A stretch of DNA of 64,000 nucleotides from Acidimicrobiia bacterium (GCA_028285585.1 JANQOU010000008.1:52298-116297), one strand, 5' to 3'; shown: positions 16,580 through 25,586, counted from the first letter of the stretch. Notes: generated by a model not told the origin, from the letters alone. A program made the numbers and translations.

Positions 16580-17056
16580 ATGGAGAACGTCTACAGCACC
16601 GACTGGGATTCGACACAGGAGAAAGACGGCTATCGCTGGCATCGAATCCGACTGGCAAAACGCTTGGGCGGCGAAAAGCTCGGGGCCAGCATCTTCGTCA
16701 TCGAGCCTGGCCAGAAGAGCTTCCCCTATCACTTCCACCATTCCAACGAGGAGATGCTGCTGGTGTTGGAAGGAACCGTCTCCGTGCGCACACCCGAGGG
16801 CGAAACCGAAGCCGGTCCCGGTGACGCACTCATCTTCAACACGGGCCCGGACGGTGCCCACCAGCTGATCAACGAGTCGGATGAGAACGCTCGGGTCATC
16901 ATGTTCTCAACCATGCTCGAGCCCGAGATCGCCCAATTCCCGGACTCCGGCAACATCGGGTTGTTCGCCGGGCCCGTGCCGGGCACGGGGACAGAGCCAC
17001 TCCTCGCCAAGTGGGTGGACGGCTCGGCAGAGGTCGACTACTTCGAAGGCAAGTGA
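16580..17056 (+). CDS. Cupin domain-containing protein
   Basis: 158 residues. A single conserved cupin barrel: FPYHFHHSNEEMLLVLEGTVSVRTPEGE (histidine/glutamate metal ligands), then GDALIFNTGPDGAHQLIN. The C-terminal half has a long loop (DSGNIGLFAGPVPGTGTEP). Similar small cupins are sugar isomerases or binding proteins. Coupling to nagA (GTGA overlap) hints at amino-sugar metabolism, but the reaction is unknown. Confidence 0.82.
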   Translation: MENVYSTDWDSTQEKDGYRWHRIRLAKRLGGEKLGASIFVIEPGQKSFPYHFHHSNEEMLLVLEGTVSVRTPEGETEAGPGDALIFNTGPDGAHQLINESDENARVIMFSTMLEPEIAQFPDSGNIGLFAGPVPGTGTEPLLAKWVDGSAEVDYFEGK

Positions 17057-18141
17057 GACTCGGAGTAGCAAGAGCCGTAGTCGGAATTGAGCTAGTCGAA
17101 GGAGACATCGAGGTCACCGAAGGGGTGATCAGCGAGATTGGTCTCGCTCCCGCCGGCAACGGTCTTGCCGTCCCTGGCTTCGTCGACCTCCACATTCATG
17201 GCCATGGTGGTGTCGACTTCGTCGACGCCACCCCGGAAGACCATGGCGAGATCGCCCGGGCCCTGACCGCCTACGGCGTGACCTCCTACCTGCCCACCTT
17301 GATGTCGCTGCCTGTCGACGACCTCGTCGACGCCATCGGCCGGCACCCGGGATCGGTCGCAAGCGGTGCCAAAGCCCATGGCTTCCACCTCGAGGGCCCG
17401 TTTCTGTCACCTGAGAAGCCGGGGGCCCACCGCCTAGATGCGCTGGCCAATCCAAGACGGGAGTCGATCGACCGCCTCTTGTCGGCCGGACCCGTGGCGC
17501 ACATGACGATGGCCCCAGATTTGGACGGTGCTCTGGAGGCGATAACTCATCTGACCGATTCGGGTGTGGTTGTGTCTTTGGGCCACTCTGCGGCAACAGC
17601 CGAGATCACCCATCGGGCACTTGACCACGGTGCCTCGGTCTTCACACATGTGTTCAATGCGATGGGGCCGCTGAGCCAACGCGAGCCCAGGATCCTTGGT
17701 GTGGCACTGGCTCGGGACGACGTCTTCCTCACCGCCATATTCGACAGAGTCCACTTCTCCGACGAGGTGGCCCGCGTGATCATCAGCTGTGCGGGTGAGC
17801 GGTTGGTGTCTATCAGCGACGGAACTGCAGCCATCGGAGCCGGCGACAGCGCGGTTCTCGGTGACACCCCAACGGAGATCGTCGATGGCGCTCCTCGGCT
17901 CCCCGGCGGGGTGATCGCCGGCAGCGTCCTCACACTCGACACCGCCTTCCGCAACCTGGTTGCACTCGGCGTCGACGTGGTCTCGGCGGCGCGAGCCAGT
18001 GCCACCACACCGGCACGTGCGGGACGCCTGGCCGGCATCGGTGAGATTGCTGTGGGTGCCGCCGCCGACTTGGTCGTCCTCGATGACTCACACGAGGTGA
18101 AACAAACCTACGTGGACGGAGTACAGGTCTTCGAATCCTGA
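17053..18141 (+). CDS. nagA: N-acetylglucosamine-6-phosphate deacetylase
   Basis: 362-residue amidohydrolase: FVDLHIHGHGGVDFVD (metal-binding HxH), HGFHLEGPFLSPEKPGAH, VSLGHSAAT, FTHVFNAMGPL, and ISDGTAAIG, all NagA hallmarks. It removes acetate from GlcNAc-6-P for peptidoglycan recycling or chitin use. GTG 17053 overlaps the cupin stop as GTGA; the frame start at 17011 would lie inside the cupin gene. Confidence 0.9.
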   Translation: MRLGVARAVVGIELVEGDIEVTEGVISEIGLAPAGNGLAVPGFVDLHIHGHGGVDFVDATPEDHGEIARALTAYGVTSYLPTLMSLPVDDLVDAIGRHPGSVASGAKAHGFHLEGPFLSPEKPGAHRLDALANPRRESIDRLLSAGPVAHMTMAPDLDGALEAITHLTDSGVVVSLGHSAATAEITHRALDHGASVFTHVFNAMGPLSQREPRILGVALARDDVFLTAIFDRVHFSDEVARVIISCAGERLVSISDGTAAIGAGDSAVLGDTPTEIVDGAPRLPGGVIAGSVLTLDTAFRNLVALGVDVVSAARASATTPARAGRLAGIGEIAVGAAADLVVLDDSHEVKQTYVDGVQVFES

Positions 18142-18144
18142 CAA

Positions 18145-18158
18145 GTTGTCTAGACAAC
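18145..18158. promoter_or_regulatory. Perfect palindrome GTTGTCTAGACAAC, DasR/NagR-like
   Basis: A 14-bp perfect palindrome directly after nagA and across the eda stop codon. It matches the DasR/NagR (GntR-HutC) pattern TGGTCTAGACCA at 10 of 12 core positions. Its place at two 3' ends is unusual for an operator; it might also aid termination. Confidence 0.4.
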
Positions 18159-18758
18159 TGCCCTCATGATCTCCGACGCCCGCCGAGAGACTATCTCCAT
18201 GTCGGAGGATCCAGTCAGCCAAGATCCGACACCGGCGGCTACCGCCCCCGCCTCGAGGTACGACCCGACGTTTCCAGCATCGACACCGCCTGTGGGCACG
18301 AGGGCAATGTCGGGAAAGGGCGCCAGGACACCTCTGATGTAGCCGGGCCCTCCTAATGAGACAGGAAACACCTTGACGGCAGAAGCACCCGCCGACCATG
18401 CCCGATGGATCTCGGTAGGGGTCAACCCACCCGGAAGAATCGGGATGCCCGCCTCCACAGCCCATTCGACCAGCCTTTCGTCAAAATGAGGGCAAACCAG
18501 GAACTCGGCACCGATGTCAACAGCGCGGCGCGCTCCCTCGATTGAAGTGATGGTGCCGGCACCAACCACCAGCCTTCCTCCGGCGACAGCTCTCAAAGCT
18601 TCGTAGCCGACCTCACTCTCCAGGGTGACTTCGAGTGTGTCGATTCCGGCTGCCTCGATCGTCTCCGCGAGTGGCACCGCCGAAAGCTTGTCCAGGCCAC
18701 GAGCCAACGGGATCAACTTCTGGCTCGTCACCGACCCAGGCAGCGCTACGCGGGTCAT
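18150..18758 (-). CDS. eda: KDPG/KHG-type aldolase
   Basis: 202-residue class I aldolase. The Schiff-base lysine is K129 in ASAVKVFPVS, with E43 (TLEVTLES) and PGGLTPTE, LVPTGGV for phosphate binding. It splits 2-keto-3-deoxy-6-phosphogluconate or 4-hydroxy-2-oxoglutarate into pyruvate plus aldehyde. No Entner-Doudoroff dehydratase is nearby, so the true substrate is open. It is convergent with nagA. Confidence 0.87.
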   Translation of the reverse strand: MTRVALPGSVTSQKLIPLARGLDKLSAVPLAETIEAAGIDTLEVTLESEVGYEALRAVAGGRLVVGAGTITSIEGARRAVDIGAEFLVCPHFDERLVEWAVEAGIPILPGGLTPTEIHRAWSAGASAVKVFPVSLGGPGYIRGVLAPFPDIALVPTGGVDAGNVGSYLEAGAVAAGVGSWLTGSSDMEIVSRRASEIMRAVV

Positions 18759-18765
18759 GCCTCCG

Positions 18766-18849
18766 TCACACTCCAGCCGCCGACATGGCAGCGGCTGCCG
18801 TGATTCCAGTGGCTCCGGTCACCACCACACCCTTGCCGGCCAGTCGCAT
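18766..18849 (-). pseudogene. Short SDR-like N-terminal fragment
   Basis: ATG 18849 to stop 18766 encodes 27 residues, MRLAGKGVVVTGATGITAAA then MSAAGV. This strongly recalls the first strand and nucleotide loop of a short-chain dehydrogenase. In another frame just after it comes CDGGMTR, like the SDR C-terminal DGG motif. The gene may be a dehydrogenase reduced by an internal deletion upstream of eda. It is too short for certainty. Confidence 0.35.
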
Positions 18850-18946
18850 CACATGCGTTGTAGCAGAAGCCGTGCCCGCAGCTGCCAACCAGCCGCGAGC
18901 CCTGTGACCACGACGGTGACCCGGCAGCGCTTAACGTCAGCACCGC

Positions 18947-20077
18947 ATGCCCAGCAATGACCGCAAAGTCACGGAACGGTGGTTTCAACGACGAGGAGTG
19001 CCTTTCTTCATTGTCGACTACAACGCCGCGGAGGACGTCTTCACCCGAGCGGCGCCGGTGCTGACTCTGGTCTTCCTGTTCAGCGCGATCAGCGCAATCG
19101 ACCTCGACTGGCCGACAGCAGGAATCGTCGTCGCCAGCATCGGGGGCCTCGTCCTCTTGATCTCAGCCTGGATCCTTCTCAACAAGCTCAGGGGCCGACG
19201 CCTGCTGGCGCCGCCCGAGCGAATCGGAAGGATCGAGCTCGCCGCCTTCGTGCTCGTGCCCACCATGCTCCCGCTGCTTTTCGGCGGCGACCTCACGGGA
19301 GCGCTGCTGACGGTGACCACCATGCTGATCATCCTCGGCGTCGTCTACCTGGTGACGGTGTATGCCCTGGTCTCGCTGGCCTTGTGGGCCGCCAAGGAAA
19401 TGCTGAGAACTCTGGGCCGGACCTTCCGCCTCTTCACGCGGGGCCTTCCACTTCTGCTCCTCGGCTTCATGTTCCTCTTCATCAACGCCGAAGCCTGGCA
19501 GTCAGCCGGTCAGATCAGCCTCGTCCATCTGGGTGCCGTGGCCGCTCTCTTCATCCTGCTCGCAGCTGCTTTCCTCATGACTCAGATCCCGCGCGAAATG
19601 CGAGGACTCAACGACTGGGAAAGCTGGTCGGAGATCGTTGCCCACGTCGAAGAAGCGCCGGTGATCGTCGACGAGCCTCCCAGCTCGACGGAATTGACCG
19701 CGCCTCTGGGGAATCTGGAGAAGGCAAACCTGTTTCTCGTGTTCTCCGTCACCCAAGGGCTGCGCCTTCTGCTGGTGAGTGCGATGGTCGGTGCCCTGTT
19801 CGTGGTGATAGGGCTGATCGTCATCTCACCCGAGACAATCACGCTGTGGACCCAGCAGAGCCCAGACGTCATCGCCCGCTACACCGTCTTCGACATCGAC
19901 CTCGTCCTCACCGCGGAGCTCATACAGGTGTCCGTGTTCCTGGCCTTCTTCGCCGCTGTGTATTTCAGTGTTTACACCACGACCAACGCCACCCTTCGTG
20001 AGGAGTTCTTCGAAGACATGGTGGGCGAAGCACGCCAGAATCTGGCGGTGCGGGCGGTCTATCGCAACAGCCTGTGA
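18947..20077 (+). CDS. Multi-pass membrane protein, unknown function
   Basis: 376 residues with roughly eight hydrophobic segments: about 36-56, 57-77, 97-117, 118-145, 165-180, 195-212, 275-300 and 330-350. A soluble acidic stretch at about 220-260 (MRGLNDWESWSEIVAHVEEAP) separates two membrane blocks. No known transporter or enzyme motif is recognised. TAACGT, a possible -10 box, lies nine bases before the ATG. It is convergent with the zinc-finger gene next to it. Confidence 0.75.
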   Translation: MPSNDRKVTERWFQRRGVPFFIVDYNAAEDVFTRAAPVLTLVFLFSAISAIDLDWPTAGIVVASIGGLVLLISAWILLNKLRGRRLLAPPERIGRIELAAFVLVPTMLPLLFGGDLTGALLTVTTMLIILGVVYLVTVYALVSLALWAAKEMLRTLGRTFRLFTRGLPLLLLGFMFLFINAEAWQSAGQISLVHLGAVAALFILLAAAFLMTQIPREMRGLNDWESWSEIVAHVEEAPVIVDEPPSSTELTAPLGNLEKANLFLVFSVTQGLRLLLVSAMVGALFVVIGLIVISPETITLWTQQSPDVIARYTVFDIDLVLTAELIQVSVFLAFFAAVYFSVYTTTNATLREEFFEDMVGEARQNLAVRAVYRNSL

Positions 20078-20078
20078 G

Positions 20079-20348
20079 TCAGTCGGTGCAGGACTCACAC
20101 ACTGAGGTCGTCGGCAGGGAATCCAGGCGATCCTCGGCTATCTCCCCGCCACAACCGGAGCAGATCGTGTCTTTGCCGGCCTCGAGACGCTCAATGGCTG
20201 AGTCCAGGGCCAAGCGCCAGCCGTTGTGATCAACAGATCCCACATCGAGGTCGCCGGACTCCCTCTTGGCCTCGAGATCCAAGCGGTCACGCTCGTCGAG
20301 GAGCTTGACCAAGCGACGCCACTCGGTTTGGGTGTAGACCCTCGTCAC
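20079..20348 (-). CDS. DksA/TraR-type C4 zinc-finger protein
   Basis: 89 residues from GTG 20348. The C-terminal half has the DksA/TraR zinc module: C63-S-G-C66-GGEIAEDRLDSLPTTSV-C84-E-S-C87. The N-terminal half is a charged coiled-coil hairpin (EWRRLVKLLDERDRLDLEAKRE), as in RNA-polymerase secondary-channel proteins. The frame continues to 20396, but that part covers a near-palindrome GATAATGTTATC (20383-20394) that looks regulatory. Confidence 0.75.
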   Translation of the reverse strand: MTRVYTQTEWRRLVKLLDERDRLDLEAKRESGDLDVGSVDHNGWRLALDSAIERLEAGKDTICSGCGGEIAEDRLDSLPTTSVCESCTD

Positions 20349-20382
20349 TTTGCGCCCCAGCAAGGCATTGCCAGCAACATAC

Positions 20383-20394
20383 GATAATGTTATC
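20383..20394. promoter_or_regulatory. AT-rich near-palindrome upstream of the zinc-finger gene
   Basis: GATAA-TG-TTATC, a 5-bp inverted repeat in an otherwise GC-rich region, 35 bases before the GTG at 20348. It could be an operator or part of a promoter. Confidence 0.3.
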
Positions 20395-20572
20395 ACGTAA
20401 CATGGTTCATATATCGAGGGCCTATCGCCCGTTCACGGTGCGACGAGCGCAGCTAGAACCCAATTCCATCAACGACTCCACCAGTGACGTCTAACCCTTC
20501 CAACGCAGAAGACCCCGATCCCGGCTCTACCTCAGAACATCGAGGGGGCACCGACCACACCTCAATGAGCGC

Positions 20573-21499
20573 ATGTGGGTGAACGTCCTTCTTGTGATCG
20601 GCGGCGCCGGCCTGCTGATACTCGCCGCCGACCGGCTGGTGCTGTCCGCCGGCGGGTTGGCGTCCAAGCTCGGGATGTCGCCCGTGTTGATCGGCGCTGT
20701 GGTCATTGGTTTCGGGTCATCCGCCCCCGAGTTGGTCGTGTCGCTCGCTGCTCTCGATCAACCCAACGGGCTCGACTTGGCGGTAGGGAACATCGTCGGC
20801 TCGAACATCGCCAACATCAGCCTGGTCTTGGGCTTCAGCGTCCTGTTGTTCCCGTTCGCGGGCCTGTCGAAGACCCTCCGACGAGAAGGCGTCGTGATGA
20901 TGGTCTCTTTGATCGCTGTGGCGGTGTTCGCCTGGAATCAAGAGCTCACCGTTTGGAGCGGTGCGGCACTTCTTGCTGGACTGCCGATCACAGCCATCCT
21001 CGTGTCGCGATGGGCCAAATCGGACGACTCCCCTCCTCCGGACATCGACACCAACGGAGCCTCCACCGGCCGACTGGTTTTCACTGCCGTGATCTCCATC
21101 GCAATCCTGATTGCGGGTGCCAGAGCGATGGTGATCGGCGCCGAGAGCATCGCACTCGAGTACGGGTTGAGCGAGGGCTTGGTTGGTCTGACCATCCTGG
21201 CGTTGGGCACAAGCCTGCCCGAGCTTGGAACGGTCTTGGCATCGGCTCGGCGGGGCCAGGCCCAGCTGGTGGTTGGGAATGTGCTCGGATCGAACATCTT
21301 CAACTCTTTTGGGGTGGTGGGCACTACCGCTGTTTTTGGTGCCGGCTCACTCGAGACCAACTTCCGGGGCGATCTGGTGGTGATGCTCATGGTGGCCGTC
21401 GTTGCCGGGCTGGCGGCGTGGACCGGAGATCGCTACCACCGCTACGAAGGGGCTTTGCTGCTGTTGGCCTATCCGGTGGCCATATGGCTGGCCACATGA
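20573..21499 (+). CDS. Na+/Ca2+ exchanger family antiporter (YrbG/CaxA-like)
   Basis: 308 residues of alternating hydrophobic segments with two inverted alpha-repeats. The first holds VIGFGSSAPELVVS and VGNIVGSNIANI, the second ALGTSLPELGTVLAS and VGNVLGSNIFNSFG. These carry the ion-binding Glu/Ser/Asn residues of the CaCA superfamily. It exports Ca2+ in exchange for Na+ or H+. A central hydrophilic loop lies near 155-165. It stands alone. Confidence 0.93.
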   Translation: MWVNVLLVIGGAGLLILAADRLVLSAGGLASKLGMSPVLIGAVVIGFGSSAPELVVSLAALDQPNGLDLAVGNIVGSNIANISLVLGFSVLLFPFAGLSKTLRREGVVMMVSLIAVAVFAWNQELTVWSGAALLAGLPITAILVSRWAKSDDSPPPDIDTNGASTGRLVFTAVISIAILIAGARAMVIGAESIALEYGLSEGLVGLTILALGTSLPELGTVLASARRGQAQLVVGNVLGSNIFNSFGVVGTTAVFGAGSLETNFRGDLVVMLMVAVVAGLAAWTGDRYHRYEGALLLLAYPVAIWLAT

Positions 21500-21558
21500 C
21501 CCAACAGTCATTGCGACCGAGTCCGGGCGGAATCTGCTGAATAGAGTCGGCGGGGCCC

Positions 21559-21798
21559 ATGGCTGAGCAGACCGCCACCGCGCGCATCGATGAGACGGCC
21601 CTTGCACTGCTGGCTCAGCACTCCGAGGGAATGCGTTGGGCTGACCTCAACCGGGCGATCGAAGCATCAGATCCGACTCTTCACCCAAAGACGATCAATG
21701 GGCGTGTCTGGAAACTGGTCGAGAGGTTTCCCGATCAGGTGTACAAGCCATCCAAAGGCCTCTTCCGGCTGACCAAGTTCAAATCAGACGAAGACTGA
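21559..21798 (+). CDS. Small winged-helix-like protein, unknown function
   Basis: 79 residues: helix ETALALLAQHSEGM, WADLNRAIEA, then HPKTINGRVWKLVERFPDQVYKPSKGLFRL. The helix-turn-helix followed by a beta wing (KPSKGLFRLTKF) suggests a DNA-binding wHTH. The family is not recognised. A possible -10 box TAGAGT lies at 21542-21547. It is convergent with the ABC exporter operon. Confidence 0.6.
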   Translation: MAEQTATARIDETALALLAQHSEGMRWADLNRAIEASDPTLHPKTINGRVWKLVERFPDQVYKPSKGLFRLTKFKSDED

Positions 21799-21801
21799 CG
21801 G

Positions 21802-22611
21802 TCAGGCCTTGGTGCGAGCCTTCTTGTATCGCCGCACCGACAACGGGGCGAATATGGCGATGAAGAGCACCACCCAGATGAGTGTGTAGATCACAGGGTT
21901 CTGCAACGACCAGACAGTTGGCTCAGGCGCGCCAAAGGGAATGTTCCCAAACAGCTCGCGCGCGGCCTGAGTGACAGCCGAAACCGGATTCCACTCGGCG
22001 AAGATGCGAAGCGGGGTAGGCAGGTTCTCCACCGGGACGAAGGTGTTTGCGATGAACGTCAGAGGGAAGATGACCATGAACGATGCGTTGTTGATCACCT
22101 CGACGCTCGGCACCAAGAGCCCGATGTAGGCCATGATCCAGGAAATGGCGTAAGCGAACAGCAGCAAGACGGCAAAGCCCGCCAAGGCCGACAGAAAGCC
22201 ATTGTGGATCCGCCAACCGACGAGCAGGCCCGTGAGTGTCATGATGACTAGAGACAGGGTGTTGTAGACCACATCGCTTGCAGTCCGCCCGATCACAACG
22301 GCTGAGCGCGACATCGGCAATGACCTGAATCTGTCGATGATCCCCTTCTGCATGTCCTCGGCAAGCCCCGCTCCTGTGAAGGTGGCGCCAAAGATCACCG
22401 TCTGGGCGAATATGCCACCCATCAGGAACTCTCGATAGGAGCCACCCGGGATGTCGATCGAGTTGCCGAACACGTAGACGAACAGAAGCACAAACATGAT
22501 CGGCGAGATCAGGACGAACACCAGAACCTCTGGCACTCTCTTGATCTTGATGACGTTGCGCCGAGCCACTGTGGCCCCATCGGCGAGCATGAGACGGATC
22601 CCTTCCATCAC
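21802..22611 (-). CDS. ABC-2 type exporter permease, DrrB-like
   Basis: 269 residues with six transmembrane segments and the ABC-2 signature loop (GAGLAEDMQKGIIDRFRSLPMSRSAVVIGR). The last helix ends in RRYKKARTKA. It pairs with the ATPase, whose stop overlaps its start region (ATGATG at 22611-22606). DrrAB-type exporters move drugs, lipids or polyketides; the substrate cannot be read from the sequence. Confidence 0.9.
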   Translation of the reverse strand: MMEGIRLMLADGATVARRNVIKIKRVPEVLVFVLISPIMFVLLFVYVFGNSIDIPGGSYREFLMGGIFAQTVIFGATFTGAGLAEDMQKGIIDRFRSLPMSRSAVVIGRTASDVVYNTLSLVIMTLTGLLVGWRIHNGFLSALAGFAVLLLFAYAISWIMAYIGLLVPSVEVINNASFMVIFPLTFIANTFVPVENLPTPLRIFAEWNPVSAVTQAARELFGNIPFGAPEPTVWSLQNPVIYTLIWVVLFIAIFAPLSVRRYKKARTKA

Positions 22612-23585
22612 TTGACCTCCTCGAGAACGCCGTCATCGCCGGCTTCTGACTGCTCGGCGACACGCCCTGTCAGCGATAGGAACACGTCGTCGAGTGTTGG
22701 CTTTCTCAACCCAACGTCGCGCACTCTCACCCCGCGCCCATCCAAAGCTCGAAGAGCGTCGGTCAGCGTCTGAGCACCGCCTGAGATGGGAGCCGAGAGA
22801 GTGGTCCCCTCGACGTGGATCTCACCAACGGCAAATTGCGCCATCGTCTCACGGGCTTGATCGACGTTGGCAAGCTCCTGAATCGAGACCTCCATGCGCT
22901 CGCCGCCGAGCATGGTCTTGAGCTCATCGGCAGTGCCATGGGCGATCTCGCGGCCATGATCTATCACCACGATGTCGTCGGCGAGCTGATCTGCCTCCTC
23001 CATGTATTGGGTTGTCAGCAGGAGCGTTCTGCCACGTTCCACCAAGTCCTTGATGACGGCCCACAAGTCCTTTCGACTCCGGGGGTCAAGTCCTGTTGTC
23101 GGTTCGTCGAGGAAGAGGACCGGAGGCTCGGCCACCAGGGCGCTGGCCAGGTCGAGACGCCGCCGCATGCCGCCGGAGTACGTCTTCACAGGGCGGTCTG
23201 CGGCGAACTCGAGGTTGAATTGCTCAAGCAGCTCGCGTGCTCGTGCCTTCGACGCCTTCTTGCCGAGGTGATAGAGCCTGCCGACCATGTCGAGGTTCTC
23301 GAGCGCAGTCAGATGCTCGTCCACCGCCGCGTACTGGCCGGACAAGCCGATGCGCTTGCGAACCTCCTCGGGTGAGGACATGACGTCCGCTCCCGCCACG
23401 GTTGCGGTCCCCGAGTCGGCCTCGAGAAGTGTGCAGAGGATGTTCACGGCTGTCGTCTTGCCGGCACCGTTGGGACCGAGGAGTCCCAAGACCGTGCCTT
23501 CTTCGACTCTCAGGTCGAGGCCGTCGAGTGCTACGACCTCTCCGTACTTCTTAACGAGAGCTGACGCTTCGATGATGTCAGCCAT
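22608..23585 (-). CDS. ABC exporter ATP-binding protein, DrrA-like
   Basis: 325 residues. Walker A GPNGAGKTT (about 37-45), Q-loop, signature YSGGMRRRLD, Walker B VLFLDEPTTGLDPRSR, H-loop TTQYMEEADQLAD. The C-terminal extension (LRALDGRGVRVRDVGLRKPTLDDVFLSLTG) is typical of DrrA. It forms an operon with the permease. Upstream, at 23649-23661, is a near-palindrome GTGATTAATTCAC that may be regulatory. Confidence 0.93.
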   Translation of the reverse strand: MADIIEASALVKKYGEVVALDGLDLRVEEGTVLGLLGPNGAGKTTAVNILCTLLEADSGTATVAGADVMSSPEEVRKRIGLSGQYAAVDEHLTALENLDMVGRLYHLGKKASKARARELLEQFNLEFAADRPVKTYSGGMRRRLDLASALVAEPPVLFLDEPTTGLDPRSRKDLWAVIKDLVERGRTLLLTTQYMEEADQLADDIVVIDHGREIAHGTADELKTMLGGERMEVSIQELANVDQARETMAQFAVGEIHVEGTTLSAPISGGAQTLTDALRALDGRGVRVRDVGLRKPTLDDVFLSLTGRVAEQSEAGDDGVLEEVK

Positions 23586-23695
23586 GGTTGAGTTCCGTTG
23601 AAATTGGCATCGCCGGGAACGGTACCGGAGCCTTGTGACAGATTTGGCGTGATTAATTCACACCGGCCGACGGGGCTTGATCAGAAACTCCGAGC

Positions 23696-25495
23696 TCAGG
23701 AACCTTCGCCACAATGAGGCCTGATCTCGTTCGACTCGCGAACAGCTCGGTCCCAGGTGAACTCGCGACCGTCCGAGACGTAGTAGTAGGTCGTGTCATT
23801 GGGCATCAGCACCACGACGACCCCACTGATCCCTTGCATCTGAACCACCCAGAATTCGCACTCATAACCCTGACTTGGCCCGTACTGCGTAGCCCAGAAC
23901 CCGTTGTTGTAGAAGTTCCGATCGTCGATGCGCACGCCCCGATCCGACGGGTCTTGCTGCAACGAGGCCGCTACCAACTCGGATGAGAGGAGCTGCTCGC
24001 CCGCCGGCGTGGTGCCGCCTCGGAGCAACATCTCGGATAGCTTTGCGATGTCGTCCGGTATCCACCAGAGGCCGTAGCCACCGTATGGCCTGCCCTGCCA
24101 GTTGTTGTCGCTAGTCCGAAGGGAGCTGGCCACCCCGGGGCCGAGCCCGAGCGGAACGAACACTTCTTCGACGACATAGTCGAAGATGTCGGCACCGGGT
24201 CGTCGACTATCCAGATAGTTGCCCATTGCAGTGGTCACGATGAACGTATCCGAGGTGTGATAAACCCAGTTCACACCAGGCTCGCTGCCTTTTGGCCAAC
24301 CAAAGGCTGCCTCGATCTTGTCCGCATACTGAGTGGTGCCCCAGAACGGATGGGTCGCAAACTGCTCCTCATCCCTCATGCGCGCCAACGACTCGTAGTT
24401 GCCGGTGGCCATGTCGATGGTGTTGTCAAACGTCACATTCGACCAGTCACCTGGGCTGGCTGCCGCCTCGCTCACATAGTCAGCCACACGCAGTTCCACC
24501 ACCTCTGAGCCGTACTCCTCGGCAAGCCTCATCAGCGCCACTCCTGCAAACGCCGACTTGGCGGTTGACCACGACGGTGAGCGAAGGTCCTCGCAATGCA
24601 CATAGGTGCCGAAGCGAGTCGTGCAACCGGACATGTAATTGACACCGTCGACCACGACACCGAAGACAGTCCGATCTAGGGGGGTCAGCCCGGTGCCGAA
24701 TCCGGAGGGGTCGACTCCTGGAAAGTCATCGACGAGGGCCTCGACGCTCTTGGTCGGCATCCGCGATGACAACTCCTGGCGATAGCGGTCGGCGATCTCC
24801 CCGGACTCGTCCAAGTCCTTGGCTTCGTATGACGCCTCCGACATCCCCCAGAAGTTGGCCCGAAACTGGAAACTCGTCTCCTGAGTGATCTGATACCACA
24901 CGTTCGAGATGCGTGACTCGTTGAACAGGAAGGCCAGTGTCCCGTTGTACGTGGAGTTCCCCCCTTTCGGCACGAGTGCAAACGGGATAGCTGCCCTCGC
25001 CCACCCGTCGTCTTCTGCTTCGAACCAGACCGTCCCCGGTTCCAAGTAGTAGTTCCAGGTCGGGTGGTCGGTGACGATCAAACCTCGTCGTGTCGGGACC
25101 AGTCGTTCCTCGACCTGCACGAAGTCGAACTCGAAAGCCGGCAATTGCGCCAACTCTGGCTCGACATTGGGGTCTCCCTGAACGACCTCGATGTGACCGG
25201 CAGTCTCGTCGAGAAGCTCGATGGTGCCCTCGAACCGGAAGCCCTCAGCCTTCACTTTGTCCACCGGGGCGAAAGCCGACTCGTCCACGGGACCGGGAAG
25301 CATCGCACCCGTCAGCAGCTCATCGCGCGTGAGGAGCAGCCGGGAAGCGGTCGGGTGACTCGAGGTCGATGGAGGTGGTTCGACTGAACCGGCAGACGAC
25401 GACATTGAGTGGACAGGATCGCCGGCCGAGCCTGAAGAGCAGCCGACCACCGCAAAAACAACGAAGAACGCCCACAGCCACAAGGACAATCGCAT
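23696..25495 (-). CDS. Beta-lactamase-fold serine hydrolase, lipoprotein
   Basis: 599 residues. Lipoprotein signal with lipobox VVGC (Cys19), a Ser/Pro-rich linker (20-50), an N-terminal beta-rich domain (about 55-245), then a class C beta-lactamase/transpeptidase fold. The catalytic S-x-x-K is STAK at 310-313, followed by NWVYHTSD (YxN-like) and GYGLWWIPDD. It may hydrolyse esters or D-amino peptides at the cell surface. It is divergent from the LAL regulator, which could control it. Confidence 0.82.
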   Translation of the reverse strand: MRLSLWLWAFFVVFAVVGCSSGSAGDPVHSMSSSAGSVEPPPSTSSHPTASRLLLTRDELLTGAMLPGPVDESAFAPVDKVKAEGFRFEGTIELLDETAGHIEVVQGDPNVEPELAQLPAFEFDFVQVEERLVPTRRGLIVTDHPTWNYYLEPGTVWFEAEDDGWARAAIPFALVPKGGNSTYNGTLAFLFNESRISNVWYQITQETSFQFRANFWGMSEASYEAKDLDESGEIADRYRQELSSRMPTKSVEALVDDFPGVDPSGFGTGLTPLDRTVFGVVVDGVNYMSGCTTRFGTYVHCEDLRSPSWSTAKSAFAGVALMRLAEEYGSEVVELRVADYVSEAAASPGDWSNVTFDNTIDMATGNYESLARMRDEEQFATHPFWGTTQYADKIEAAFGWPKGSEPGVNWVYHTSDTFIVTTAMGNYLDSRRPGADIFDYVVEEVFVPLGLGPGVASSLRTSDNNWQGRPYGGYGLWWIPDDIAKLSEMLLRGGTTPAGEQLLSSELVAASLQQDPSDRGVRIDDRNFYNNGFWATQYGPSQGYECEFWVVQMQGISGVVVVLMPNDTTYYYVSDGREFTWDRAVRESNEIRPHCGEGS

Positions 25496-25586
25496 ATGTC
25501 GGCAACGTACGGTTGGCGAACTGCTCTCGCCTCCCTCAAAATGGGGATATTCGACGACGCATCTTCAGATTCGAAGGTCCTGCCCG

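Noticed and set aside
15924..16868. 314-residue plus-strand frame
   Set aside because: It runs antisense to the lipoprotein gene and then into the cupin in a wrong frame.
18979..20001. Long 340-residue frame on the plus strand
   Set aside because: It lies in another frame of the membrane-protein gene 18947-20077 and its product is arginine-rich without any fold-like pattern.
20575..21540. 321-residue frame overlapping the exchanger gene
   Set aside because: Arginine-rich alternate frame; the exchanger frame has clear family motifs.
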